A stretch of DNA of 64,000 nucleotides, from the NCBI RefSeq assembly GCF_000328565.1, contig NC_019966.1:310001-374000 (forward strand). Direction: 5' to 3'. Positions 27,772-36,080 of the stretch are shown piece by piece. Origin of the DNA: Mycobacterium sp. JS623. GTDB taxonomy: Bacteria > Actinomycetota > Actinomycetes > Mycobacteriales > Mycobacteriaceae. The notes below the pieces were generated by a model. It was not told where the DNA came from, did not search any database, and worked only from the letters and a program-made list of their open reading frames with translations. The first letter of the stretch is position 1, and each line of letters opens with the position of its first letter. A program made the position numbers and the translations under genes.

Positions 27772-28611
27772 ATGCCTGACCTTCCGTATTTCGATTTGCT
27801 GATCGACGAACGGCAGGACGGCGGTGAGACCGGGCAGCTGTGGGAACGTCAAGTGCACTGGGGTTATTGGGATGACCCCAAGGCCGCGACGGGAACCCGA
27901 GCCGATTACCACGCAGCCATGGAGACGATGGACGGCGTGCTGTTGGAAGCCGGCAAGGTCGCAGATGGGCAGCGCCTGCTGGACGTCGGATGCGGATTCG
28001 GCGGAACCATCCAACGGATCAATGGCGGGCACGCCGACATGCATCTCACTGGCCTGAACATCGATCCGCGCCAGCTTGCGGCCGCCGAGGCTCAGACCAA
28101 GTCAACGAACGGCAATCAGATTGTCTGGGTGGAAGGCGACGCGTGTCAGCTTCCGTTCGACGACAACTCCTTTGACCGGGTTTTGGCCGTCGAATGCATC
28201 TTCCACTTCCCGTCCCGCGAGCGTTTCCTGGCGGAGGTCGCGCGAGTGCTCAGGCCGGGCGGTTACCTGGCGGTGTCCGACTTCGTTCCCGTCATGGCTT
28301 TCTTTGGCAAGACCCCGATTTGGACAGCGATTCGCTCTCGGATCGCGAAGTCCTACGGGACGCTCGGGGCCGTACCGCTTCGGCGTTACAAGACCATGGG
28401 CAAGCGTGCCGGCCTTCGACTCGACGCGAGTCGCAACATCCGGAAGCACACGATGCCGACGTACCCGTTCCTGATCAGGTTCTTCCGCGAACAAGGCTCA
28501 GCGGATGCAGAGAAGACGATGGTCGTGGGAACGCGATGGATGAAGTGGCTGTCCAAGTCCGGCCTTCTGCAATACCGGGTCTACACGTTCCATAAGCCTG
28601 CTGTGACTTGA
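27772..28611 (+). CDS. Class I SAM-dependent methyltransferase
   Basis: The product is 279 residues from ATG 27772, 73 bases after the AurF-type gene and likely co-transcribed with it. The core shows RLLDVGCGFGGTIQRI (motif I), LTGLNIDPRQLAAAE (motif II), LPFDDNSFDRVLAVECIFHFPSRERFLAEVARVLRPGGYLAVSDFVP (motifs IV-VI). The N-terminal VHWGYWDDP element and the fold resemble small-molecule methyltransferases of the rebeccamycin/cyclopropane type. Pairing with a diiron oxygenase suggests a small tailoring unit, but the substrate is unknown. Confidence 0.85.
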   Translation: MPDLPYFDLLIDERQDGGETGQLWERQVHWGYWDDPKAATGTRADYHAAMETMDGVLLEAGKVADGQRLLDVGCGFGGTIQRINGGHADMHLTGLNIDPRQLAAAEAQTKSTNGNQIVWVEGDACQLPFDDNSFDRVLAVECIFHFPSRERFLAEVARVLRPGGYLAVSDFVPVMAFFGKTPIWTAIRSRIAKSYGTLGAVPLRRYKTMGKRAGLRLDASRNIRKHTMPTYPFLIRFFREQGSADAEKTMVVGTRWMKWLSKSGLLQYRVYTFHKPAVT

Positions 28612-28643
28612 GCTTTGACGCCTTGTTGATGCTCACGGAACGG

Positions 28644-28721
28644 CTAGAAGATGGTGAGCTTGAAGTACACGGCTGGTGCCGCGGCGTCCGCAGCGGCGAT
28701 CAGTTTCTCTTCGTTGCTCAT
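28644..28721 (-). CDS. Possible 25-residue small ORF
   Basis: An ATG at 28721 opens a frame of 25 codons (MSNEEKLIAAADAAAPAV, then YFKLTIF) ended by TAG at 28644-28646. Third positions are mostly G or C as in real genes here. It lies downstream of the PE-PPE-like gene on the same strand, 137 bases away, in an otherwise empty 247-base gap. There is no strong ribosome site. It may equally be the decayed end of a lost gene or chance. Confidence 0.25.
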   Translation of the reverse strand: MSNEEKLIAAADAAAPAVYFKLTIF

Positions 28722-28858
28722 GGCTACCGGGCCGGCGAATGCGGTCCCGCTGGGTGGGCGGGTCGACCCGATCACACGACGCGACATCTAAACTGGGATG
28801 CCGATCTCTCGGTGCCCCCTATGTTGCATGTGCCAGACAAGCTGCTCGTCAGTTACCC

Positions 28859-30205
28859 CTACTTGCCGGTCAGGCCGTCAGTCACGTTCTTGACAGCGTT
28901 GTTGACCGTGTCGGCGACGTTCTTCAGCCCGTTGCCCCCGCCGGACGAACCGCTCGGTGAGTTGTTACCCGTCCCAGGCAGCCCTGGAAGGAACTTGTTC
29001 GGAGAGCTGGCCTTCAGGGTGTTGGACGACACCGACGAATTGGTCAGCGTCGACGGTGAAAGCCCCGGCAGCGACGAGACGCCCGGCAGCGATGGGAGCT
29101 TGCCCGCCTCATCGATCGGCTTCGTGATGAGGTTGGTCGGGCTGGTCACGTCTTGCGTCGCGGTGCTAGCGCCGGCCGCCAGCCCGGCCGGAATCGAACC
29201 TGGCACTCCGCCCAGGTTGCCGAGCGATGACCCCGGCGTCATCGGTTGTGGCACACGAGGATCGGATGGTATCGGCTTGCCATTTTGATATCCCGCGTCC
29301 ACGAGTTCGGTCGTCGTCGGTTCCAAGGTATTCGCCACGATGTCGCCGCCGGGAACCAGACGCAGTGGACGCAGCAGGGGCAAGTGCTCGGATTCGAAGG
29401 TCACATATGTCGTGCTGCTTCCCGGCAGGTCCACCGCGGTGTAGGTGCCGTCCGGATGCACGATGTAGTGATGGTGCGGGACGTTGCTGGGACCTTTTGC
29501 CTCGTCGATCGCCGCTTGCGGGACATCGGCGGTTTGCTCGCCTCCGTAGCCGTAGGCATAGGCGGCGAGGCTGTTGCCGACGGCGAACGGATTCAGCGGA
29601 TCCGTTGGGGCGTCGCTGTTGATGTTGTAGGCGTATGCGACGTCCAGAACGTGGGAGTCCAAGTTGCTCGACGTCGGGGCGGCCGAGGTCCCCAGCAGCG
29701 GTGCGAACGGCGCATAGGTCGTCCAGAAGCCACCGGCGGCGCGGTTGGTGTTGTTGTCGAGAATGGCGAGGTCGATGTCACTCAGAGCGCCCGGATTGTT
29801 CTGGGCTAGTTCTCCCAGCGCAGTGCCGGTCTGCCCGGCGCCCCATCCAGATGCCAGAACCACGGTTCTGTCACCCCCCGGGCCGTCGTTGGCACCGCTG
29901 ATCGCATTTGCAATGCCTTGGGGTCCCGCCAGGAACGGAACTACCTGTTGCGGCGCGTACGACGTATTCGCGTAATTTGTGCCGTAGTACGTCGTCCCCG
30001 CGAAGAACTGCGCCGTCGAGTTTGCGGGGGTAATCAAAGCCAGCAAGTCCACCGCCGACGGGGCCGACGTTTCCGTCGTGCTCGGGGCAGCACCGGGCGA
30101 GAATCCGGACACCGCCAGCGCAGCGGCGAGGACGCCGGCGGGCGTCACTACGGCTGCGACCGCGGCCGCCGGTCGCGAAATTTTCTTGCGGTGCTTACCG
30201 CTCAT
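28859..30205 (-). CDS. Secreted PE-PPE-domain-like protein without PE/PPE head and without nucleophile Ser
   Basis: The product is 448 residues from ATG 30205, with GGGAGGC upstream. A basic N-terminus and hydrophobic segment (AAAVAAVVTPAGVLAAALAVSG) give a signal peptide. The region 60-310 follows the PE-PPE serine-hydrolase plan, most clearly TTYVTFESEHLPLLRPLRL and IVANTLEPTTTELVDAGY. In that fold the nucleophile sits in GxSxG, but here the elbow reads GWGAG (residues 120-124), so Ser is replaced by Gly. The C-terminal 120 residues are Ser/Gly/Pro-rich. It is probably a binding or structural derivative rather than an active esterase. Confidence 0.75.
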   Translation of the reverse strand: MSGKHRKKISRPAAAVAAVVTPAGVLAAALAVSGFSPGAAPSTTETSAPSAVDLLALITPANSTAQFFAGTTYYGTNYANTSYAPQQVVPFLAGPQGIANAISGANDGPGGDRTVVLASGWGAGQTGTALGELAQNNPGALSDIDLAILDNNTNRAAGGFWTTYAPFAPLLGTSAAPTSSNLDSHVLDVAYAYNINSDAPTDPLNPFAVGNSLAAYAYGYGGEQTADVPQAAIDEAKGPSNVPHHHYIVHPDGTYTAVDLPGSSTTYVTFESEHLPLLRPLRLVPGGDIVANTLEPTTTELVDAGYQNGKPIPSDPRVPQPMTPGSSLGNLGGVPGSIPAGLAAGASTATQDVTSPTNLITKPIDEAGKLPSLPGVSSLPGLSPSTLTNSSVSSNTLKASSPNKFLPGLPGTGNNSPSGSSGGGNGLKNVADTVNNAVKNVTDGLTGK

Positions 30206-30289
30206 CGGAGCCTCCCCTACTCATGCCAACGCAGTGGAGCAAACGCTAACACGGAGGAAGGCGGGTAACCCAACCGCCGAACGCAAAGC

Positions 30290-30575
30290 TCACCAAGCGC
30301 GCTGGTCAGCCGCGCAAAGTCGCATACGCGAATTCCCGTTGACCGTCGCGCGGATCGATATCAGCCCGGAAGCCAGCAACTCCGCAGCGGCCGCTGGATC
30401 GGCCACGATGTGCCGAACATCGCCGCTCCGGTACTGGCCCGTCATCTCCGGGGATGCCTCCCCGCGCGCCTCGCACAGCGCAGTAGCCATCTCCAGGATC
30501 GAGCTTGGCTGCTTCGAAGCTGCTGTTTTTGGCTGCGGTAGTAAACGCCCACCTTCCACGGATTACCCTCGCCAC
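30290..30575 (-). pseudogene. Remnant of NAD-dependent epimerase/dehydratase C-terminus
   Basis: In one minus-strand frame (ending 30290) TGQYRSGDVRHIVADPAAAAE matches the C-terminal signature of sugar-nucleotide epimerases (TGxYRxGDVRHxxAD). The natural continuation, GFRADIDPRDGQREFAYATLRG, is found in another frame at 30306. A frameshift therefore separates two parts of one former gene, and no N-terminal Rossmann part is present. The 528-base gap 30206-30733 holds nothing else convincing. Confidence 0.65.
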
Positions 30576-30733
30576 CCACTCACATCAGTTGCGCATCCGC
30601 GCCGTGACCGGCGAAGCGGGCGCAGCTAACGCCGCCTCCCGGCCCGTACGGCGACGCTCGGTAAGGGTGCGGACCTACTGCGGACCTACGACCGCCTCGG
30701 GCTTGCTGATCGACGTATCGCCGCTGCTCTTCG

Positions 30734-30807
30734 TGGAGCCGATGACGGGAATCGAACCCGCGTATTCAGCTTGGGAAGCTGATGTTCTGCCATTGAACTA
30801 CATCGGC
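30734..30807 (-). tRNA. tRNA-Gly (CCC anticodon)
   Basis: Read on the minus strand from 30807, the sequence folds as a cloverleaf: acceptor GCCGATG pairs with CATCGGC, the anticodon arm TCAGC/GCTGA holds loop TTCCCAA (anticodon CCC), and the T arm is CGGGTTCGATTCCCG. CCA is encoded (complement tgg at 30734-30736). It decodes GGG. It sits just upstream of dcd and is divergent from it. Confidence 0.95.
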
Positions 30808-30865
30808 ATTCCGGACTGGCCGGTTTGACCACGAAGGCTAACACTTCAACGGCTACGCTCGTCGC

Positions 30866-31438
30866 GTGCTGCTCTCCGATCGCGACATCCGTGCCGAAAT
30901 CGCAGCCGAGCGGCTGGGTATCGATCCCTACGATCCGGACCTCGTGCAGCCGTCGAGCGTTGATGTGCGCCTGGACAACATGTTCCGCGTCTTCAACAAC
31001 ACCCGCTACACCCACATCGACCCGGCCAAACAGCAGGACGAACTCACCAGCCTCGTGACACCGGATCCTGGCGAACCGTTCGTGTTGCATCCCGGCGAGT
31101 TCGTGCTCGGGTCGACGCTGGAGCTGTGCACGCTGCCCACCGACCTGGCCGGCCGCCTCGAGGGCAAGTCGTCGCTGGGCCGGCTCGGCCTGCTCACCCA
31201 CTCGACCGCGGGCTTCATCGACCCCGGCTTCTCCGGCCACATCACCCTCGAGCTGTCGAATGTCGCGAACCTGCCGATCACGCTGTGGCCAGGGATGAAG
31301 ATCGGCCAGCTCTGCCTGCTGCGACTGACCAGCCCCGCCGAACATCCCTACGGCAGCGCGCAGGCCGGCTCCAAGTACCAGGGCCAGCGCGGACCGACGC
31401 CGTCGCGGTCGTATCAGAACTTCATCAAGTCCAGCTGA
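30866..31438 (+). CDS. dcd: dCTP deaminase (dUMP-forming type)
   Basis: The product is 190 residues from GTG 30866. The trimeric dUTPase-like fold motifs are present: [45 protein letters not shown] with the catalytic Glu of the [10 protein letters not shown]...TLE block, and [16 protein letters not shown] at the nucleotide-binding C-terminus. The enzyme deaminates dCTP for thymidylate supply; actinobacterial forms usually also hydrolyse the triphosphate to give dUMP. In M. tuberculosis dcd is Rv0321, beside udgA, matching the order here apart from the inserted ammonium channel and DUF7159-like genes. Confidence 0.97.
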   Translation: MLLSDRDIRAEIAAERLGIDPYDPDLVQPSSVDVRLDNMFRVFNNTRYTHIDPAKQQDELTSLVTPDPGEPFVLHPGEFVLGSTLELCTLPTDLAGRLEGKSSLGRLGLLTHSTAGFIDPGFSGHITLELSNVANLPITLWPGMKIGQLCLLRLTSPAEHPYGSAQAGSKYQGQRGPTPSRSYQNFIKSS

Positions 31439-31445
31439 GCGTGAG

Positions 31446-31485
31446 GTTTCGGTAACTCCGCCGAAACACGAAACATGCCGGTAAC
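31446..31485. promoter_or_regulatory. GlnR-like box and hairpin upstream of amt
   Basis: Bases 31452-31467 read GTAAC, six bases, GAAAC, matching the actinobacterial GlnR half-site pattern GTnAC-n6-GAAAC. A second GTAAC follows at 31481-31485, but its partner (GCCGC) is poor. The first box overlaps a perfect 7-base inverted repeat (gtttcgg 31446-31452 / ccgaaac 31461-31467) that could also act as a weak dcd terminator. Position, 65-100 bases before the amt start, fits nitrogen control. Confidence 0.55.
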
Positions 31486-31550
31486 ACTCTTGCCGCCTGC
31501 TTGAAACGCGGGACCGACATTCTCGGGCGAACCGTGCAAAGGAGCCCGAA

Positions 31551-32864
31551 TTGGACGCGATCGATCCTGCCGCCACCGCATGGCTGCTCGCCAGCACCGC
31601 CCTCGTCCTGCTGATGACCCCGGGCCTCGCCATCTTCTACGGCGGCATGGTCCGCACCACCGGCGTGCTCAACATGATCATGATGAGCTTCATCTCGATC
31701 CCGTTGGTGACCGTGGCGTGGCTGCTCGTCGGCTACACCCTCGCGTTCTCGGACGACAGCGCGGGCGGGGTGGTCGGCAGCCTCAAGCACATCGGCATGC
31801 TCGGCATCAATCCGGACACCGCCCGCGGTCCCGTGCCTGAATTGTTGTTCGCCACATTCCAATTGGGCTTTGCGATCGTCACCGCAGCATTGGTCAGCGG
31901 TGCGATCGCCGACCGTGCCAAGTTCGCCGCCTGGATGGTGTTCGTCCCGATATGGACCGTTGCGGTGTACGCCGTCGTCGCGCACTGGGTGTGGGCGCCG
32001 GGCGGCTGGCTGTTCAGCCTCGGCGCGCTGGACTACGCCGGTGGCATGGTGGTCGAAATCGTGTCCGGCATGTCGGCCCTGGCGCTCGCTCTTGTGCTGG
32101 GCCCTCGCATCGGCTTCAAGAAGGACGCCATGCGTCCGCACAACCTGCCGTTCGTTCTGCTCGGCTGCGGCTTGCTGTGGTTCGGGTGGTTCGGGTTCAA
32201 CGCCGGTTCGGCGCTGGCCGCCAACGGGCTGGCATCCGCGGTCTTCCTCAACACCTTGGTGGCCGGATGCCTCGGCATGCTCGGATGGATCACCGTCGAG
32301 CAGATCCGCGACGGCAAGCCGACCACCTTCGGCGCCGCCTCCGGCGTGATCGCCGGCCTCGTCGCGATCACCCCGTCCTGCGGAACTGTGAACACGCTGG
32401 GCGCGACCGTGGTTGGGCTGGCGGCGGGCCTCGTCTGCTCGTTCGCCGTCGGCGCGAAGTTCCGCTTCGGCTACGACGATTCGCTGGATGTCGTCGGCGT
32501 GCACTTTGTCGGCGGTGTCGTCGGTGTGCTGCTGATCGGATTCCTGGCCACCGCGGTGATGACCGGCGGCGCGCAAGGCCTCTTCTATGGCGGCGGTTTC
32601 ACTCAACTCGGCAAGCAGGCGTTGGGCGTCGTCGTTGTCGGCGCGTACGCGTTCGTCGTTTCGTACGTGCTCGGCACGATCATCGACCGCATCATGGGCT
32701 TCCGCATCAGCGCCGAGGACGAGACCACCGGCGTCGACTTCACGCAGCACGCCGAGACTGCGTACGCGGAGGCCGTGCACGGGTATCAGCCCTCGCGCCG
32801 TCCCATGACGTTCGGCGACCCGGACGCGTCGGCGCCGCGTCCCGAGACCGCCGAAGAAGCCTGA
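31551..32864 (+). CDS. amt: Ammonium transporter, Amt family
   Basis: The product is 437 residues from TTG 31551, preceded by AAAGGAG, which supports this rare start. Eleven membrane segments and the signature DYAGGMVVEIVSGMSALALAL are visible. In the twin-histidine pore motif the first His is replaced by Glu169, while His318 (DSLDVVGVHFVGG) is kept. The same Glu is known in the yeast Mep1/Mep3 type. The C-terminal tail is about 50 residues. The channel imports ammonium. No glnK or glnD follows, so unlike many actinobacterial amt genes this copy is not in a glnK operon; a GlnR-like box lies upstream. Confidence 0.95.
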   Translation: MDAIDPAATAWLLASTALVLLMTPGLAIFYGGMVRTTGVLNMIMMSFISIPLVTVAWLLVGYTLAFSDDSAGGVVGSLKHIGMLGINPDTARGPVPELLFATFQLGFAIVTAALVSGAIADRAKFAAWMVFVPIWTVAVYAVVAHWVWAPGGWLFSLGALDYAGGMVVEIVSGMSALALALVLGPRIGFKKDAMRPHNLPFVLLGCGLLWFGWFGFNAGSALAANGLASAVFLNTLVAGCLGMLGWITVEQIRDGKPTTFGAASGVIAGLVAITPSCGTVNTLGATVVGLAAGLVCSFAVGAKFRFGYDDSLDVVGVHFVGGVVGVLLIGFLATAVMTGGAQGLFYGGGFTQLGKQALGVVVVGAYAFVVSYVLGTIIDRIMGFRISAEDETTGVDFTQHAETAYAEAVHGYQPSRRPMTFGDPDASAPRPETAEEA

Positions 32865-33079
32865 ATCCTTACCCGCGGTAAGGGAATTTGAACGCTGCGG
32901 CGCTCGTTGTCGTTGAGCCGAGTAGGGTTTTAGTACCGGTGCCGGCGACTGCTTTCAGCTAACGCCGTGGAATGTAACGGCCAGGCTGCTCGCGACGATG
33001 AAATATCGGGTCGTTGACTCGTGTGACGCAGGACCTGAATGGAAATCTTGATAGCGTAGCAAACACTTTTGGAGGGTCA

Positions 33080-34666
33080 GTGGACATCGTATTAGGTGTG
33101 TCGATGACACCTACGACGGTCCGCATGGTGCTGGTCGAAGGCGAGAACGCCGACGGCCCGATCGTCGACCACGATGTCTTCGACGTCACCGCCGCCGAAG
33201 GCTCAGCAACCTCTTCGAGCGCGGCGGACCAGGTCGTGGAGGCAGTCCTTGGCACCAAGGAAAGCGCCGCGGCGGGCGGGCATCATTTGAAGTCGATCGG
33301 CGTCACGTGGAGTGACCACGCCGAGGCGTCCACCCTGCGCGACACGCTGGCTGCGCGCGGCATCAATGACGTGATGCTCGTGTCGGACGGCCACGCCGCT
33401 GGCGCGCTCGCCCAGGCCGTCGGCCGGGCGGTGGGATACGCCACGACCGCGCTGCTGTTCATCGACCGCGACACCGCCACTTTGTCTGTGGTGCAGACCG
33501 ACGACGGCTCCGTCGTCAAGGTGTTGAGCCGCTCGCTGCACAGCGGCGACGCGATGGCCGTCCTCGCCGACATGGCCGCGGCCGTCGACGCTCAGGACTC
33601 ACCGCCGCAGGGCATGTTCGTGGTCGGCTCCGGCGTCGACGTCACCGCCGTGAAGGCACACCTCGAGACCCTCGTCAGCCTGCCGGTCAGCGCGCCCGAC
33701 GAAGCGGAGCTGGCACTGGCCCGTGGCGCAGCGCTGGCATCCGCGAACGCCCCGGCCTTCGAGGCCACCACCGTCGGCCTGGCCTACTCGCAGGACCCCG
33801 ACGGGACCACGGCGGGCAACGCTTATATCGGGCTTGCCGCGGCCGCGACGCAGCTGGCTCCTGTCGGCGCCGAACCTCTCGACGAGTATTCGGCGCAGAC
33901 CGACATGGAGCCGATCGCCACCGACGAAGGCCGCAAGCCGTTCCTGCTCGTTGGTAGCGCGCTGACTTCGATTTTCGTGGTTGGTGTTGTGGCACTGGTC
34001 ATTTCGCTAGCGGTGAGCATTCGACCGACGGTCGACCAGCGGCCGAGCCCCCGCCCGAACGCGATCGTGCCCAGCACGGTGGCGCCCGAACCGGCTCCCG
34101 TGCAACAGGCGCAGCAGCCCGTCGCCCCGCCTCCGCCCGCGGAGACCATCAAGCCGCCGATGCCCGTGGCCGTTCAGGAGGCCCCCGCGCCGCAGCAGGC
34201 GCCGCGTCAGGTGTTCGTCGAGCAGGCGCCCGCGCCGCAGGCGGCCCCGCCACCACCCGCCGCGCCGCCGCCCGCACCCGAGGCACCCCCGGTGGCCCCG
34301 GCTCCGATCGCGCCTGCGCCCGTTCCTTATATCCCGGCGCCGGTGTACAACCCGCCGGTGTACAACCCTCCGGTCTACAACCCTCCGGTCTACAACCCGT
34401 ACCTGCCACCGCCGGCGTACTACCCGCCGCGGCCCAGGCAGTGGACACCGCCGTGGCAGCCGCCGCAGCAGGAGCCGCCGCAGCAGGACCCGCCGGACGC
34501 ACCGCAGTATCCGCAGTATCCGAGCCAGGGCGGCTCGGGCGGTGGCTATCCGGGGTCGGGCTCCGGAAGCTATCCAGGTGGGTCCGGTGGTCGCGGTGAC
34601 TACGGGTCCGGACACTCGGGCGGCGGCCGCGGCCCAAACTGTTTCCTGATCTTCTGTAGCGGCTAG
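33080..34666 (+). CDS. DUF7159-like membrane protein with long Pro-rich tail, copy 2
   Basis: The product is 528 residues from GTG 33080, with GGAGGG immediately upstream; the frame is open to 33014 but this site is decisive. The N-terminal 215 residues parallel the protein at 14537-15640 (VDIVLGVSMTPTTVRMVLVEG; ALARGAALASANAP). One membrane segment (LVGSALTSIFVVGVVALVISLAVSI, about 295-320) is followed by a Pro/Ala/Gln tail, four VYNPP-type repeats and a Gly/Ser-rich end with two Cys (NCFLIFCSG). A cytoplasmic sensor with an extracytoplasmic wall-spanning tail is the likely topology. Function is unknown. Confidence 0.8.
   Translation: MDIVLGVSMTPTTVRMVLVEGENADGPIVDHDVFDVTAAEGSATSSSAADQVVEAVLGTKESAAAGGHHLKSIGVTWSDHAEASTLRDTLAARGINDVMLVSDGHAAGALAQAVGRAVGYATTALLFIDRDTATLSVVQTDDGSVVKVLSRSLHSGDAMAVLADMAAAVDAQDSPPQGMFVVGSGVDVTAVKAHLETLVSLPVSAPDEAELALARGAALASANAPAFEATTVGLAYSQDPDGTTAGNAYIGLAAAATQLAPVGAEPLDEYSAQTDMEPIATDEGRKPFLLVGSALTSIFVVGVVALVISLAVSIRPTVDQRPSPRPNAIVPSTVAPEPAPVQQAQQPVAPPPPAETIKPPMPVAVQEAPAPQQAPRQVFVEQAPAPQAAPPPPAAPPPAPEAPPVAPAPIAPAPVPYIPAPVYNPPVYNPPVYNPPVYNPYLPPPAYYPPRPRQWTPPWQPPQQEPPQQDPPDAPQYPQYPSQGGSGGGYPGSGSGSYPGGSGGRGDYGSGHSGGGRGPNCFLIFCSG
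34343..34402 (+). repeat. 15-bp tandem repeat encoding VYNPP, 4 copies
   Basis: Four in-frame units of gt(g/c)tacaaccc(g/t)ccg encode VYNPP three times and then VYNPY, within the proline-rich tail of the DUF7159-like protein. The unit preserves frame, so length variation between strains is possible. Confidence 0.85.
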
Positions 34667-34739
34667 CCGTAACCTGCTGTTGGTTTGGCGCTTGGTGTCC
34701 CGTAGCAGTTTGCTCATAGCGGCTGCCTATAGAGGCAGT

Positions 34740-36080
34740 ATGAGATGCACCGTCTTTGGCACGGGCTATCTCGGCGCGACACATGCCGCCGGAATGGCCG
34801 AACTCGGACACGACGTCATCGGCGTCGACATCGATGCGGGTAAGGTCGCCAAGCTCGCATCAGGTGACATTCCGTTCTACGAGCCCGGCCTGCGAAAGAT
34901 GTTGAGCGACAACCTCGCAGCGGGCCGGCTGCGGTTCACCACGGACTACGACGAGGCCGCCGACTTCGCCGACGTGCACTTCCTTGGCGTCGGAACGCCG
35001 CAGAAGAAGGGGGAATACGGCGCCGATCTTCGTCATGTGCACGCGGTCATCGACTCTCTGGTGCCGCGGCTGCGCAGGCCCGCCGTGATCGTCGGCAAGT
35101 CGACGGTGCCCGTCGGCACAGCCGCTGAACTCGCCGACCGTGCCCGCGGGATCGCGCCGGAGGGAATCGACGTCGAGATCGCGTGGAACCCGGAGTTCCT
35201 TCGCGAGGGCTTCGCCGTTCACGACACTCTGCATCCCGACCGCATTGTGCTTGGCGTGCAACGAGATTCGATTCGCGCGGAAGCCGCGGTCCGCGAGCTC
35301 TACGCCCCGCTTCTGGCGGAGGCCGTGCCGTTTCTGGTCACCGATCTGCAGACTGCCGAGCTGGTCAAGGTGTCGGCGAACGCCTTTCTGGCCACCAAGA
35401 TCTCGTTCATCAACGCGATCTCCGAGGTGTGCGAAGCCGCCGATGCGGACGTCACGCTGCTTGCCGACGCGCTGGGGTATGACCCGCGGATCGGGCGCCG
35501 CTTCCTCAACGCCGGACTCGGATTCGGCGGCGGCTGCCTGCCCAAGGACATCCGCGCGTTCATGGCGCGCGCCGGCGAGCTGGGCGCCAACCAGGCGCTG
35601 ACGTTCCTGCGCGAGGTCGACAGCATCAACATGCGCCGTCGCACCCACATGGTCGAAGTGGCCACCAAGGCATGCGGCGGTTCGCTGTTGGGTGCGAACA
35701 TCGCCGTGCTCGGCGCTGCGTTCAAGCCGGAGTCCGACGACGTCCGCGACTCGCCGGCACTCAACGTCGCAGGCATGCTGCAACTCAACGGCGCCACCGT
35801 CAACGTCTATGACCCGAAGGCGATGGAGAATTCGCAGCGGCTGTTCCCGACGCTGAACTATTCGACGTCAGTGGTCGAGGCCTGTGAGCGCGCCGACGCC
35901 GTGCTGGTGCTCACCGAGTGGCGCGAGTTCGTCGAGCTTGATCCCGACGAACTGGCAGGGACTGTGCGCGCGAAGGTCGTTGTCGACGGACGCAATTGCC
36001 TCGATATCGAGCGGTGGACCAATTCCGGTTGGCGGATCTACAGCCTCGGCCGCAGCGTCAACCACCCGCTGCCTGCCTGA
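34740..36080 (+). CDS. udgA: UDP-glucose 6-dehydrogenase (Rv0322-like)
   Basis: The product is 446 residues from ATG 34740, with AGAGG eight bases upstream. The NAD fold GTGYLGATHAAGMAELGHDV opens the protein; VGKSTVPVGTA, EIAWNPEFLREGFAVHD, LVKVSANAFLATKISFINAI and the catalytic Cys in GLGFGGGCLPKDIRA are all present, followed by LGAAFKPESDDVRDSPAL. It oxidises UDP-glucose twice to UDP-glucuronate. It is the last gene of the Rv0309-Rv0322-like block and directly precedes the GPL locus. A role in GPL is not implied, although glucuronate occurs in some mycobacterial GPL haptens. Confidence 0.95.
   Translation: MRCTVFGTGYLGATHAAGMAELGHDVIGVDIDAGKVAKLASGDIPFYEPGLRKMLSDNLAAGRLRFTTDYDEAADFADVHFLGVGTPQKKGEYGADLRHVHAVIDSLVPRLRRPAVIVGKSTVPVGTAAELADRARGIAPEGIDVEIAWNPEFLREGFAVHDTLHPDRIVLGVQRDSIRAEAAVRELYAPLLAEAVPFLVTDLQTAELVKVSANAFLATKISFINAISEVCEAADADVTLLADALGYDPRIGRRFLNAGLGFGGGCLPKDIRAFMARAGELGANQALTFLREVDSINMRRRTHMVEVATKACGGSLLGANIAVLGAAFKPESDDVRDSPALNVAGMLQLNGATVNVYDPKAMENSQRLFPTLNYSTSVVEACERADAVLVLTEWREFVELDPDELAGTVRAKVVVDGRNCLDIERWTNSGWRIYSLGRSVNHPLPA

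Noticed and set aside
28608..29288. Plus-strand frame of about 226 codons overlapping the PE-PPE-like gene
   Set aside because: Most of it is antisense to the well-supported secreted protein, and it has no start site or domain.
31425..32780. Long minus-strand open frame (about 450 codons) opposite amt
   Set aside because: Its product is His/Glu/Arg-rich with no motif, typical of the complement of a GC-rich membrane-protein gene; amt on the other strand is unmistakable.
34740..36080. udgA as part of the GPL sugar pathway
   Set aside because: Its neighbourhood matches the conserved dcd-udgA backbone of M. tuberculosis, so adjacency to mmpS4 alone does not support a GPL role.
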